Assembly: GCF_007290395.2 (NCBI RefSeq)
Contig: NZ_CP041656.2
Location: 1,302,001 to 1,366,000 of the forward strand
Direction of reading: 5' to 3'
DNA from: Bradyrhizobium cosmicum
GTDB taxonomy: Bacteria; Pseudomonadota; Alphaproteobacteria; Rhizobiales; Xanthobacteraceae
DNA length: 64,000 nt
The position numbers were made by a program, and so were the translations under genes. Every line of letters begins with the position of its first letter. The stretch's first letter is position 1. Shown here one piece after another: positions 8,396 to 17,455 of this stretch. The notes beneath the pieces are model-generated. The model saw only the letters and a list, made by a program, of their open reading frames with translations. It searched no databases and had not been told where the DNA came from.

Positions 8396-8602
8396 TTACT
8401 TCGTCAGGATCAGCTTGTTCTGCAAGGTCAGGCGAAGGCGATAATTGTCCCCGCCATGCGCGATGATGATCTCGCGCTCGATCGCAAACAGCTCGCGGCT
8501 GTCGATCCGGCTGCCCTGCATGGTGAGAGTTCGCGTTGTTGCAGAAGGACTTTGTGCCGGCCCTGCTGCATCGTCGCTGCTGTCTCCTGATGTTGCCGAC
8601 AT
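8396..8602 (-). CDS. hemP: Hemin uptake protein HemP
   Basis: 68 residues. The C-terminal part (SRELFAIEREIIIAHGGDNY followed by RLRLTLQNKLILTK) is the HemP signature. Small proteins of this family lie at the head of heme uptake operons; in some bacteria HemP acts as a transcriptional activator of the heme receptor gene. The start at 8602 is chosen because an N-terminal tail rich in Ser, Asp and Ala is common; an internal ATG at 8521 would give 41 residues. Neither start has a strong ribosome site. It leads the hmuTUV operon. Confidence 0.85.
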   Translation of the reverse strand: MSATSGDSSDDAAGPAQSPSATTRTLTMQGSRIDSRELFAIEREIIIAHGGDNYRLRLTLQNKLILTK

Positions 8603-8863
8603 GATGGGTGTGATGCGCTTTCGAAATTTCAGATGCTGCTTGTTTGTATAAGCGGCGGCGGGCGCATTCCAACGGCGACAATTTACAATCGATATAAACT
8701 GCAACCTTGCGACATTGACCGCCTGAGTGTTGCCACGTAACCAATTATGGCCGTGGACCGCTTGTCCGCGTGTCGAGAAAATCAGCCAGCCAGTCGTTCG
8801 CCTTGCGGACGCACGCCAGCCAACAGACGTCAAAACTAAAGTGAAGTGCAGGCTGGGGCTGAT

Positions 8864-11233
8864 ATGGCTGACGGGGCTAGGTATTCGCGCGCGCTGATTT
8901 TGGGCGCGTCGGTGGTCGCAATTGCGGCGGTGTCGCCGGAGAGCGGTTTCGCGCAGACGGTCGATCAAGCCGCGCAGTCGGCCAAGCCGGCGAAGCCCAG
9001 GCAGGCCAAGCGCAAGCCCGCCAAGCCGCAAGCCGATCAACAGCAGGCGAGCTCCAGCGTCTGGGATGCGCGCGCGCAGGCGATCGTCGGTCTCCAGGCG
9101 CTCGACACGATCACGGCCGCGGCTTCCAAGACCGAAGAGCGCGCGGTCGATGCGCTCGCACCGGTCAGCGTCGTGACGTCGGCGCAGATTGAAGGCCATC
9201 AGGCCAGCACGATCGGAGATCTCATCTACAACGTACCCGGCGTATGGGTTCAGAATCGCGGCGACGAGCCGTCGACTTCGATCAATATCCGCGGCTTGCA
9301 GGATTTCGGCCGGGTCGCCGTGGTGGTCGACGGCGCGCGGCAGAACTATCAGCGTACGGGCCATTTCGCCAACGGCTCGTTCTTCCTCAACCCCGAGCTG
9401 GTCAGTGGCATCGACATCGTTCGTGGTCCGACCGCGAACATCTACGGGTCCGGCGCGATCGGTGGCGTGGCGTCGTTCCGCACCAAGGACATCGAGGATG
9501 TCGTGCGCGCGGGCGAGCGTTGGGGCGTCGACATGAAGACGGTGGTCGGCAGCAACTATGGCCGTGCACTCGGCTCGGCCTTCGGCGGCGTTCACGTCAA
9601 CCCGAACGTCGACGTGTTCGCGGGGGGCACCTACAGCACCCAGGAGAACTACAAGGACGGGACCGGCTATGAAGTTGCCAACACCGGCAACAGGCTTTCG
9701 AGCGGCATCGCCAAGCTGACGCTGCGGCCTGCCGATGGCCACGAGGTCAAGCTCGGAACCATCTTCCAGGAAGACCTCTACACCGTGGGTCAGCCGCCGC
9801 GGAAGGCGGGCGATCCCAACTCGACCAACGCGAACGGCACCAACAATCTTGGCGGCACGTCGATCTACAAGTCCGACGTGAAGAACTACACCACGACGCT
9901 CGGCTGGAAGTACAATCAGCCCGACGATCAGTTGTTCGACTGGGATTCGAAAATCTACTGGAATCGTACCGAGAACGACCAGGTCAAGACCGCACATACC
10001 AGCACCACGCCGTCGGCTTATTGCGGTGGCGTGCCCGGCAACCCGGTGTCCGGTTGTATCGGCAGCACGCGCGGATACCTGCTCGATACCTATGGCATCG
10101 ATCTGCACAACACCTCGCGCTTTGTGACCGGCGACTGGCGCCACGCAGTCACTTACGGCCTCGACGCGTTCCAGGATCAAGTCTCGTCGCGGGATACGAC
10201 CGGAACGTCCGAGATCACGACGCCTGGCGGCAAGCGGACGGTTTCCGGCGGCTTCGTTCAGTGGAAGACCAACTACACCTCCATGCTCGAAGTGATCAGC
10301 GCGCTGCGTTACGACAACTATCAGCTCTCGTCGGGCTCGACCTCTTCGAGCGGCGACCGGTTGTCGCCGAAGATCACGGTCGCGCTGGTCCCGACCGCGG
10401 TCGTCACGCCTTACGTCAGCTATGCCGAGGGCTATCGTGCGCCGTCGATCACCGAGACGCTGATCACCGGTTCGCATACCTCGGCCTCTCCCTTCGACGC
10501 GTTCTTCCGCTGCCCGTCCGGTACGCCGGGCCCCGGCGCGGACTCCACGTTCTGCTTCGTTTCGAATCCGAACCTGCGGCCGGAGGTCGGTAAGAACAAG
10601 GAGATTGGCTTCAATCTGAAGAAGAACGATCTCTTCGTCGCGGGCGACACGTTGCGCGGAAAGATCAACATATTCCGCAACGACGTCGAGAACTTCATCG
10701 ACCTGGTCAATTACGGAGCGCCGCTGGGCGGGCCGGGCGGGCCGATGCCCTTCTATCAGTATCAGAACATTGCCGAGGCGCGCATCCAGGGCTTCGAAGC
10801 CGAGACGATGTACGATGCCAATCTCTGGTTCTTCGGCCTGTCCGGCACCTACCAGAACGGCAAGAACGTGCAGACGGGATTTGGTCTCTCCAGCATTCCG
10901 CCGCAGAAGATCACCACGACGGCCGGTGTACGCCTGCTCGACCGGACGCTCATCCTCTCGATGATGTGGACGTCGGCGATCGCCAACACGGATATTCCGA
11001 CCAACTACCTGCCGGCCACCTCTTACGATCTCGTCAACCTGTATCTCCAGTATCAGCCGACGCGGGATCTCACGCTCAACTTCTCGGTCGAAAACTTGTT
11101 GAACCAGTACTACCGGCCCTACGCACTTCCCGCCGGCAGCACGACCGACACGCAAAACGATGTCAAATGGGCGAGCGCCGGTGCGGGCCTCGTGGTCAAG
11201 GGAGGTCTGAAGTACCACTTTGGCGGCATCTAA
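8864..11233 (+). CDS. hmuR: TonB-dependent heme receptor HmuR
   Basis: 789 residues. A signal peptide ends near SGFAQT; an unusual Lys/Pro/Ala/Gln-rich linker (about 35-65) follows, then a plug domain (APVSVVTSAQIEGHQ, SINIRGLQDFGRVAVVVDG) and a 22-strand barrel. The heme-receptor boxes are present: YAEGYRAPSITETLI (FRAP type) and NPNLRPE, with a His in ITGSHTS between them that may contact heme. The last residue region ends in an aromatic-poor strand (LKYHFGGI). ATG 8864 is preferred over GTG 8846; neither has a strong ribosome site. Divergent from hemP; it heads the rightward heme genes. Confidence 0.94.
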   Translation: MADGARYSRALILGASVVAIAAVSPESGFAQTVDQAAQSAKPAKPRQAKRKPAKPQADQQQASSSVWDARAQAIVGLQALDTITAAASKTEERAVDALAPVSVVTSAQIEGHQASTIGDLIYNVPGVWVQNRGDEPSTSINIRGLQDFGRVAVVVDGARQNYQRTGHFANGSFFLNPELVSGIDIVRGPTANIYGSGAIGGVASFRTKDIEDVVRAGERWGVDMKTVVGSNYGRALGSAFGGVHVNPNVDVFAGGTYSTQENYKDGTGYEVANTGNRLSSGIAKLTLRPADGHEVKLGTIFQEDLYTVGQPPRKAGDPNSTNANGTNNLGGTSIYKSDVKNYTTTLGWKYNQPDDQLFDWDSKIYWNRTENDQVKTAHTSTTPSAYCGGVPGNPVSGCIGSTRGYLLDTYGIDLHNTSRFVTGDWRHAVTYGLDAFQDQVSSRDTTGTSEITTPGGKRTVSGGFVQWKTNYTSMLEVISALRYDNYQLSSGSTSSSGDRLSPKITVALVPTAVVTPYVSYAEGYRAPSITETLITGSHTSASPFDAFFRCPSGTPGPGADSTFCFVSNPNLRPEVGKNKEIGFNLKKNDLFVAGDTLRGKINIFRNDVENFIDLVNYGAPLGGPGGPMPFYQYQNIAEARIQGFEAETMYDANLWFFGLSGTYQNGKNVQTGFGLSSIPPQKITTTAGVRLLDRTLILSMMWTSAIANTDIPTNYLPATSYDLVNLYLQYQPTRDLTLNFSVENLLNQYYRPYALPAGSTTDTQNDVKWASAGAGLVVKGGLKYHFGGI

Positions 11234-11368
11234 GTTGTACGCCGACGACCCCACGCGGGGACGCCGTATGACCTCCAGAGCCACGCTGATGTCCCAGCGT
11301 GGCTTCGGTGCGTTCAGAAACAACCGGTCGGCATTCGCCGATCAACAAGACTGACAGGAGAAGATCGA

Positions 11369-11704
11369 ATGTTTATCGCGATGAACAGATTCCAGGTGAA
11401 ACTCGGCTCGGAAGCGGCGTTCGAGACCGTCTGGCGCACCCGCGAGTCCTATCTCGGGAATATGGCCGGCTTCGTCGAATTCCATCTGCTCAAGGGGCCG
11501 GTGCACGAGGACCACACGCTATATTCTTCGCACACGATGTGGGCCGACAAGGCAGCCTTCGAGGCCTGGACGCGCTCGGAGGAATTCCGCCGCGCTCATG
11601 CGCGCGCCGATAACAGGACCGGTGAAAGCCTTTATCTCGGCCACCCCAATTTCGAGGGGTTCGAGGTCATCATGACCGAAGGCAAGGCGAACGCGGCGGC
11701 CTGA
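11369..11704 (+). CDS. hmuQ: IsdG-family heme-degrading monooxygenase (HmuQ-like)
   Basis: 111 residues forming one ferredoxin-like ABM domain (MFIAMNRFQVKLGSEAAFE, FVEFHLLKG, HTMWADKAAFEAWTRSEEF). The Asn in AMNRF, the Trp in MWADKAAFEAW and a C-terminal-half His (AHARA) match the Asn-Trp-His triad of IsdG-type enzymes, which open heme to release iron. Bradyrhizobium has two such enzymes, HmuQ and HmuD; the locus next to hmuR suggests HmuQ, but the two cannot be told apart here. CAGGAG lies 9 bp upstream of the ATG. Cytoplasmic. Confidence 0.82.
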   Translation: MFIAMNRFQVKLGSEAAFETVWRTRESYLGNMAGFVEFHLLKGPVHEDHTLYSSHTMWADKAAFEAWTRSEEFRRAHARADNRTGESLYLGHPNFEGFEVIMTEGKANAAA

Positions 11705-11724
11705 ACTCGCCGAAGGAGCCGGAC

Positions 11725-12228
11725 ATGCTGAGCACCGATCTCGCCGACCTCAAGACGTACATGGCCGATAATCCCGGCGCGGTGATCGAGGACGTCGCGC
11801 GTGAGCGCAAGGTCTCGTCGCGGGCGGTGATCGAAGCGTTGCCGCCGTCGATGGTGCGCATTGGCAGCGGCGAGCATTTCGCCGCCGCCATGCAGGACGT
11901 CGCGGAGTGGGGCGAAGTCACCCTGATCGTGCACACGGATGACGCGATCTTCGAGTTCACAGGCTCGATTCCGGCGGGCGAGATCGGCCGCGGCTATTTC
12001 AACCTGATGCAACCGAAGGGCCTGCACGGCCATCTCCGCCACGAGCGCTGTGCAGGCGTTGCCTTCGTCGAGCGCCCCTTCATGGGCAAGAGTTCGGCCT
12101 TCGTCGCGTTCGTCAATGCCGACGGTGGCATCATGTTCAAGGTCTTCGTCGGCCGCGACGAGACCCGGGCGTTGCGGGGTGACCAGCTCGCGCGGTTCCG
12201 GCAGCTTGCGGACCGGATCGCGGCGTAG
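11725..12228 (+). CDS. hutX: Heme utilization cytosolic carrier protein HutX/HugX
   Basis: 167 residues. The sequence starts with a short helical domain (DLKTYMADNPGAVIEDVARE) and continues with the HutX core: WGEVTLIVHTDDAIFEFTGS, YFNLMQPKGLHGHLRHERC and SSAFVAFVNADGGIMFKVFV. The family binds heme in the cytoplasm and passes it to the degrading enzyme. The gene is 20 bp after hmuQ, with AAGGAG ahead of the ATG, so it is almost certainly in the same operon. Confidence 0.92.
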   Translation: MLSTDLADLKTYMADNPGAVIEDVARERKVSSRAVIEALPPSMVRIGSGEHFAAAMQDVAEWGEVTLIVHTDDAIFEFTGSIPAGEIGRGYFNLMQPKGLHGHLRHERCAGVAFVERPFMGKSSAFVAFVNADGGIMFKVFVGRDETRALRGDQLARFRQLADRIAA

Positions 12229-12255
12229 CGCCTTTCTGTCTGTCGGGAGATCAGG

Positions 12256-13032
12256 ATGCAAAGCAATTTCGGGCTTCGGCGAATGATCGTGACAATCGCG
12301 CTGGCCTTCGCGCCGGCGCCGGCCTTCGCGATCGACGAAGCGCTGTTGCCGCGCAATCTGTCGCCGTGGGGCATGTTCATGGGCGCCGACATCGTCGTGA
12401 AGGCGGTGATGGTCGGCTTGGCCTGCGCCTCGCTGGCGACGTGGACCGTGTGGCTTGCCAAGTCCATCGAGTTGCGCCGCAAGGGCGCGCGTGCCCTGCA
12501 GCGGACGCGCGCGCTCGAAGGCAATATCAGGCTGACGGAGGCGGCAGGCCGGGTCGGCGACGCACACGACGCGGTCGCTCAGCTGATTCAGTCCTGCGCA
12601 AAGGAGGCCGAGCTGTCCGGCGGTGTCATCGAAGACGGTCTCCAGGAGCGGGTTGCGCTCCGGCTGGAGCGGGTCGAGGCGGCAATGTCGCGGCAGATCG
12701 CGCGCGGCACCGGCGTGCTCGCGACCATCGGCGCCACCGCCCCGTTCGTCGGCCTGTTCGGGACGGTCTGGGGCATCATGAACGCCTTCATCGGCATCTC
12801 CGAGAGCCACACCACGAGCCTTGCCGTGGTCGCGCCCGGTATCGCCGAAGCGCTGCTCGCCACCGCGCTCGGACTCGTTGCCGCGATTCCGGCGGTGGTG
12901 ATCTACAATCATCTCGTCCGCGGCATCGCCAATTACCGTGCACTGCTCGGCGATGCCTCGGCGCAGCTCATGCTGCTGGTCAGCCGCCAGCGTGACCACC
13001 GAGAGTTCCGCCTGGCGCGGGCGGCGGAGTAG
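12256..13032 (+). CDS. exbB: TonB-system energiser ExbB
   Basis: 258 residues with a cleavable-type N-terminus, then three membrane helices in the MotA/TolQ/ExbB pattern. The conserved C-terminal pair is clear: GTGVLATIGATAPFVGLFGT followed by VWGIMNAF, and VVAPGIAEALLATALGLVAAIPAVVIYN. It forms the proton channel that powers TonB together with ExbD. It lies 27 bp after hutX and 3 bp before exbD. Confidence 0.95.
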   Translation: MQSNFGLRRMIVTIALAFAPAPAFAIDEALLPRNLSPWGMFMGADIVVKAVMVGLACASLATWTVWLAKSIELRRKGARALQRTRALEGNIRLTEAAGRVGDAHDAVAQLIQSCAKEAELSGGVIEDGLQERVALRLERVEAAMSRQIARGTGVLATIGATAPFVGLFGTVWGIMNAFIGISESHTTSLAVVAPGIAEALLATALGLVAAIPAVVIYNHLVRGIANYRALLGDASAQLMLLVSRQRDHREFRLARAAE

Positions 13033-13035
13033 GCC

Positions 13036-13482
13036 ATGGCCGCGAAGCTCGGCGCAGGTTCGGGATCGCCGCTGAAGCGCGGCGTCCCTGATGATCTCGA
13101 CGTCACCCATGAGATCAACGTCACGCCGTTCATCGACGTGATGCTGGTGCTGCTGATCATCTTCATGGTGGCCGCCCCGCTCGCCACCGTCGACATCGGC
13201 GTCGAGCTGCCCGCGACCGCCGCCGAGCCGGCGCCGCGCCCGGACAAGCCGGTGTTCGTCACCGTGAAACCGGATCTTTCGGTTGCCGTCGGCGAGGAAG
13301 TCGTTGGCCGCGATGCGCTCGGCACCTCACTCAACGCCGCCACCAGGGGCCGCAAGGACGAGCGCATCTATCTGCGCGCCGACAAGGCCCTCTCCTATGG
13401 CGACCTGATGGAGGTGATGAACGCCTTGCGTAATGCCGGCTACCTGAAGGTCGCTCTGGTCGGCCTTGACGGGCGCAGCTGA
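13036..13482 (+). CDS. exbD: TonB-system energiser ExbD
   Basis: 148 residues: a short cytoplasmic N-terminus, one membrane helix and a periplasmic domain. DVTHEINVTPFIDVMLVLLI carries the conserved proton-carrying Asp of ExbD/TolR (the Asp in PFIDVML). The periplasmic part ends with YGDLMEVMNALRNAGYLKVA, the usual ExbD fold. Its TGA shares one base with the tonB ATG, showing translational coupling. Confidence 0.95.
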   Translation: MAAKLGAGSGSPLKRGVPDDLDVTHEINVTPFIDVMLVLLIIFMVAAPLATVDIGVELPATAAEPAPRPDKPVFVTVKPDLSVAVGEEVVGRDALGTSLNAATRGRKDERIYLRADKALSYGDLMEVMNALRNAGYLKVALVGLDGRS

Positions 13483-14311
13483 TGGCCGCGAACGCCTTTG
13501 CCCTGCACGAACCGCTCGGCGAGCGTGAGGGAGCACGTTGGGGCGCTTCGACCGTAGTGATCGTGGCGCTGCACATTGCCGCCGCGCTGCTGGCGATGAG
13601 CTGGCTCAGATCGCAACCCGAGCAGGGCGTGATTCTTCCGGCGATCATGATCGACATGTCGCCGGTGACCTCGGCCCCACAGTCGACGCAGACCGATATC
13701 GCACCGGGACCGGTGATGCAGGAGGCCGATGCCTCGCCGCCGGAGCCTGTGCAGCAGCAGGCCGTCGAGGAAACCATCGCGCCGACCCCGCCGCAGGAGA
13801 AGCCGGACGTGGTGGCGCCGCCGGAGCAGAAGCTCGAGCCGACACCTTCCAGGCCTGAGCCGCGAAGATCGTGCCGGTCGAAAAGCCGACACCGGTGAAG
13901 CCGAAGGTGGTTCGCCGAGAGGCCAAAAAACCGTCGGAGGCGACGCCCGCGCCGCGCACCAGCGCGCCGCCGCTCGCCGAGAGCGAGGCGCCGATGGCGT
14001 CAGCCATGAGCGCCGGCGCGGCGGCGTCCGTGATCGCGTCATACAATCAACGCGTCCGCGCCCATCTGATGCGTTTTCACCAGTACCCGTCCGGGGGCGG
14101 CGGCGCGCGCGGCGTTGCGAGGCTGAGCTTCACGCTCAGCCGCAGCGGTCAGGTCACATCCAGCCGCATCGGTGGCTCCTCCGGCGTCGCCGCCTTCGAC
14201 GCCCAGGCCATGTCGATGATCCGCCAGGCCTCACCGTTTCCGCCAATCCCGGAAGGAATCAAGAACGGCGCGATGAGCTTTTCGATCCCGGTGGAGTTTA
14301 CGGTGCGGTAG
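13482..14311 (+). pseudogene. tonB: tonB with a single-base frameshift
   Basis: The first frame (13482-13898) encodes a membrane anchor (VVIVALHIAAALLAMSW) and Pro-rich linker. After PSRPEP it turns into out-of-family RRSCRSKSRHR and stops. The true sequence resumes in the -1 frame at about 13863: KIVPVEKPTPVKPKVV, then a complete TonB C-terminal domain (SYNQRVRAHLMRFHQYP to FSIPVEFTVR). GAGCCGCGAAGATC would restore the frame as GAGCCGCCGAAGATC, a loss of one C between about 13860 and 13863. The repaired protein would be about 276 residues. It may be a sequencing error, a phase variant or a recent lesion. A GTG at 13871 opens the second half. Confidence 0.85.
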
Positions 14312-14324
14312 TGGTCTTCTTCAC

Positions 14325-14466
14325 TTCGCCCCGCTTGCGGGGAGAGGTCGGATTGCATCGAAGATGCAATCCGGGTGAGGGGGACTCTCCGCGAGTCCGT
14401 TTGTTACCGTCCCTGCGGAGACTCCCTCTCACCCCAACCCTCTCCCCGCAAGCGGGGAGAGGGAGA
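14325..14466. repeat. Intergenic inverted repeat, family A, between convergent genes
   Basis: CCCCGCTTGCGGGGAGAGG at the left and CTCTCCCCGCAAGCGGGGAG at the right pair across about 100 bp. Inside is a further hairpin GGATTGCATC-GAAG-ATGCAATCC-like. Same family as 5462-5580. It lies between tonB and a convergent gene and can serve as a two-way terminator. Confidence 0.7.
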
Positions 14467-14479
14467 AGAGAGAGCGTCC

Positions 14480-15835
14480 CTATTTCGCCTTCAGGAAGTC
14501 CGCGACCTCCAGCAGCATGAACTCGTCGTCGTCAGCCTTGTTGGGATCGCGGCTGGACGAGAACGGCAAATTGTTGTCGTTGCCGACGATGATGTGGGTC
14601 TCGTCGACGCGGTCGACGTTCTCAATGGTGAAGAACGGGAAAGTGTAGACGCCGTCATTGAGGGGCTTACGCGCCTTCTTGTCGGGATCCCTGATCTTCA
14701 TCAGGTCGATATAGCCGATCTTGCGCACGGGCTTGCCGACATTGGCGTCGGTGAGCTCGATCTTGTAGACGCGCTTGAACTTGGCGAGATCAGGGAAGCA
14801 GTTCTCGCCCCGCTGGCCCTGCCGGCAGGCCTTGTCGGCGGTACCTTCGCCGTTGTCGCGCTCGATGATCAGGCCGCTTGTCGGGTCGATCATGTTGAAG
14901 TCGCCGATGGCGTTGCCGTTCTGCTCGAACACATACTGCCAGTACCGGCCGGTAAACTTCTCGGCGGCGACGTCGAATTCGAGGATGCGGGAGGCTTCCT
15001 TGCCGTCGACCTTCTCCCAATCCTTCTTGTCGGCGTCCCACAGCGGGCCCTCGAGCAGGCCGTAGAGGAACTTGCCGTCCTTCGACGATGCGAAGCCCTC
15101 ATAGCCCTTGGAGCGGCGGAGGTTGACGTTGGTGTAGGTCGCGCCAGGTGCGCCCGGGGTCCCGACCGCCCAATTATCGGGCGAGCGCACCGGCTTGCCG
15201 TCCGCGACCGTCTCGAACACGCCGAGGATCTTGCCGGTCTTGTCGGCCTTCAGGATATAGGGGCCGAACTCGTCGCCGATCCAGAAGACGTCGCCGATGA
15301 TCTGGAAACCTTCGGTGTCGAAGTCGGAGCCGGTGAGGTAGCGCTTCGCCGTGTCCTCGTGGACGATGCGGAACGGCACCTTCTTGTCGGGATCGTGCAG
15401 GAAGATGGTCTCCTGGCGCTCGATCTTGCCGCCCGCCCAATCCATTTTGTAGCGGTTGAGATACAGCATCGAATCCGGCGAGTTGGCGCGCGCGCCCATG
15501 CCGTTGTCGGTGATCACCCAGTAGCTGCCGTCGGGCATGTGCTTGATGCCGGAATGGCCCTGCAGCGGCTGTCCCTTGAACGGCAGCGACACGCCGGTCG
15601 GGCGCTCATACGACTTGCCCATCACGGTGCCGAGCGCGTCGACGCGCTTGCCGGTGGTGTATTTGCCGGAGGTCTTGAGATCGGCGGGGGCGTCGGCCGG
15701 TGCGTCGATGAAGGTCGCGGCCGGCATCACCACGTGGCCGGCGAGCTTGGCCGGGAATTCGCCCTCGGTCTGCGCAAGCGCCGTGCTCGCGGTGAGAATG
15801 ATCGTTGCGACGGAAGCGAGAAAAGTCGCGCGCAT
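14480..15835 (-). CDS. Secreted esterase-like activity of phytase family protein
   Basis: 451 residues with a signal peptide (LASVATIILTASTALAQ), so exported. The rest matches the phytase-like beta-propeller esterase family: GHSGIKHMPDGSYWVITDNG, DFDTEGFQIIGDVFWIGDE, FGPYILKADKTGKILGVFE and KGYEGFASSKDGKFLYGLLE. Acidic residues in these loops probably bind calcium. The substrate (a phosphate or carboxylic ester) cannot be told. AGGAG precedes the ATG. It is a single gene, followed by the DUF6130 group transcribed in the same direction. Confidence 0.85.
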   Translation of the reverse strand: MRATFLASVATIILTASTALAQTEGEFPAKLAGHVVMPAATFIDAPADAPADLKTSGKYTTGKRVDALGTVMGKSYERPTGVSLPFKGQPLQGHSGIKHMPDGSYWVITDNGMGARANSPDSMLYLNRYKMDWAGGKIERQETIFLHDPDKKVPFRIVHEDTAKRYLTGSDFDTEGFQIIGDVFWIGDEFGPYILKADKTGKILGVFETVADGKPVRSPDNWAVGTPGAPGATYTNVNLRRSKGYEGFASSKDGKFLYGLLEGPLWDADKKDWEKVDGKEASRILEFDVAAEKFTGRYWQYVFEQNGNAIGDFNMIDPTSGLIIERDNGEGTADKACRQGQRGENCFPDLAKFKRVYKIELTDANVGKPVRKIGYIDLMKIRDPDKKARKPLNDGVYTFPFFTIENVDRVDETHIIVGNDNNLPFSSSRDPNKADDDEFMLLEVADFLKAK

Positions 15836-15919
15836 GTGCGTCTCCTGTTGGCGGAGATCGTCTTATGCGGATCGCGTGTTGCAGTTTTGTGAAATCGGAC
15901 GAAAGGCCGCAGCCGCCGG

Positions 15920-16378
15920 TTATTTTCTTGGCGCAGTCGACGCAGGCACCGGTATCTCGAAGCTGACGGTCTTGCTGTCGATCACGCGGTGCGTGGGATC
16001 GGCCAACTCGAACAGAACCTTGTGCGGCCCCGGGGGCAGACCGACCACGATCACGGTCTCGCCACTGGCGTCGACAAAATGCCAGGGTGCATCGTCGACC
16101 GTGATATGGAGATGGCCGATACGCGGCGACACGTCGAGCGCGCCCTTGCCGAACACCGGCACGACGCGGAGATTCTCCGTGGCGTACTGGATGAAGACGA
16201 GCCCGTGCGCCAGTTGTTCGGCCATCGGCGGATCCACGATCAGGCGGGCGGGCGCCTGATTCTCGATTGCAACCAATGGAGAGGGCCCGCGTATGTCGCG
16301 GGCGCTCTGGGCGATGGCCGCCGATGCAAACAGCGTGGAGGCCGCCAGAACGGCCATGACGTCGAGGGCGACATTCAT
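15920..16378 (-). CDS. DUF6130 family exported protein
   Basis: 152 residues from the ATG at 16378 (an upstream in-frame start at 16405 lies inside the preceding gene). The N-terminus is a signal peptide (VMAVLAASTLFASAAIAQ). The mature part has GHLHITVDDAPWHFVDASGE and VVGLPPGPHKVLFELADPTH, an Ig-like beta-sandwich pattern shared with DUF6130/DUF4399 proteins. Function unknown. The gene starts 19 bp after the alpha/beta hydrolase stop, so the two are likely co-transcribed. Confidence 0.75.
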   Translation of the reverse strand: MNVALDVMAVLAASTLFASAAIAQSARDIRGPSPLVAIENQAPARLIVDPPMAEQLAHGLVFIQYATENLRVVPVFGKGALDVSPRIGHLHITVDDAPWHFVDASGETVIVVGLPPGPHKVLFELADPTHRVIDSKTVSFEIPVPASTAPRK

Positions 16379-16397
16379 GATCGTTCTCTCGGTGCCA

Positions 16398-17405
16398 TCA
16401 GGCAATCTTGCGAGCGAGGAAGTCGCGGATCAGGGGAGTGACCTCGTCGAACCTGTCCTCGAGCAGGAAATGGCCTGAGTTGACCAGGTGAAACTCCACC
16501 TGCGGCAGGTCGCGCTTGTAGGGATGGGCGCCGTCGGCAGGGAAGATGAAATCATTCTTGCCCCAGACGATCAATGTCGGCGGCTGGTGTTTACGGAAAT
16601 AGGCCTGCACCGCGGGATACAGCGGCAGATTGGTCCGGTAATCGTAGAACATGTCCATCTGGATCTCGCTGTTGCCCGGACGATCGAGCAACGCCTGATC
16701 CTGCACCCAGTTGTCGGGTGAGATGCGGCTCACGTCGGACATGCCGTCGGTGTACTGGAATTTGGTCGTCTCCAGCGTGACCAGCTTCATCAATGCCTGT
16801 CGGCTCGCGTCAGACCCGTCGGCCCAGTATTTCTTGATCGGATCCCAGAACTCCTTCAGCCCCTCGTCATAGGCATTGCCGTTCTGCACGATCAGCCCGG
16901 TGATGCGCTCGGGATTCTTGAGCGCCAGCCGCCATCCGACGGGCGCGCCGTAATCCATCACATACATCGCATAGCGCTTCACGCCGAGCTGGTCGATCAG
17001 GCCGCCGACCAGTTCACCGAAGCGGTCGAACGTGTACTTGAAGGTCGCGCGCGACGGCATCTCGCTCTGGCCGTAGCCGGGATAGTCGGGAGCGATTACG
17101 TGGTACTTGTCGGCTAGTGCCGGGATCAGGTTGCGGAACATGTGCGAGGAGGTCGGGAAGCCGTGCAGCAGCAGGACCACCGGTGCATCCTTCGGTCCGG
17201 CTTCGCGGTAGAAGATATTGATGCCATCGACGGTCGCGGTTCGATGGTAGGTGACCGGATAGGCGCTGCCGGCGGTCTGCTCGTCACGCTCCGGCTTCGC
17301 GGATGCTGCCGTCGAAGCAACTGCGACAGCTGCTCCGGACAACCCCAGAACGAGACGGCGTCGATCGAGCAGCGCGGGCGCGCGTGTGGTCTCTGCGATT
17401 TTCAT
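16398..17405 (-). CDS. Exported alpha/beta hydrolase, epoxide hydrolase/haloalkane dehalogenase-like
   Basis: 335 residues. A Tat-like leader (DRRRLVLGLSGAAVAVA) is followed by an alpha/beta hydrolase: LLLHGFPTSSHMFRNLIP (oxyanion HGFP motif), PDYPGYGQSE, and a nucleophile elbow VMDYGAPVGW in which the nucleophile is Asp151. The catalytic His is in LVNSGHFLLED. An Asp nucleophile is the mark of epoxide hydrolases and haloalkane dehalogenases rather than esterases. AAAGGAC precedes the ATG. It clusters with DUF6130 and a metallo-beta-lactamase-fold enzyme. Confidence 0.85.
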   Translation of the reverse strand: MKIAETTRAPALLDRRRLVLGLSGAAVAVASTAASAKPERDEQTAGSAYPVTYHRTATVDGINIFYREAGPKDAPVVLLLHGFPTSSHMFRNLIPALADKYHVIAPDYPGYGQSEMPSRATFKYTFDRFGELVGGLIDQLGVKRYAMYVMDYGAPVGWRLALKNPERITGLIVQNGNAYDEGLKEFWDPIKKYWADGSDASRQALMKLVTLETTKFQYTDGMSDVSRISPDNWVQDQALLDRPGNSEIQMDMFYDYRTNLPLYPAVQAYFRKHQPPTLIVWGKNDFIFPADGAHPYKRDLPQVEFHLVNSGHFLLEDRFDEVTPLIRDFLARKIA

Positions 17406-17455
17406 GTCAATGTCCTTTCAAAACGATCATTTCGCCGGCGGCAGCGAGCGTTTGT

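Noticed and set aside
8619..8630. TTTCGAAA and GAAATTTC palindromes upstream of hemP as a possible iron-control (Irr) site
   Set aside because: They do not match the iron-control element I know well enough; short A/T palindromes are expected by chance in a divergent promoter region.
8396..11323. Very long open frame on the minus strand opposite hmuR
   Set aside because: Only its last 68 codons (hemP) are family-like; the rest is antisense to hmuR and has the composition of a shadow frame.
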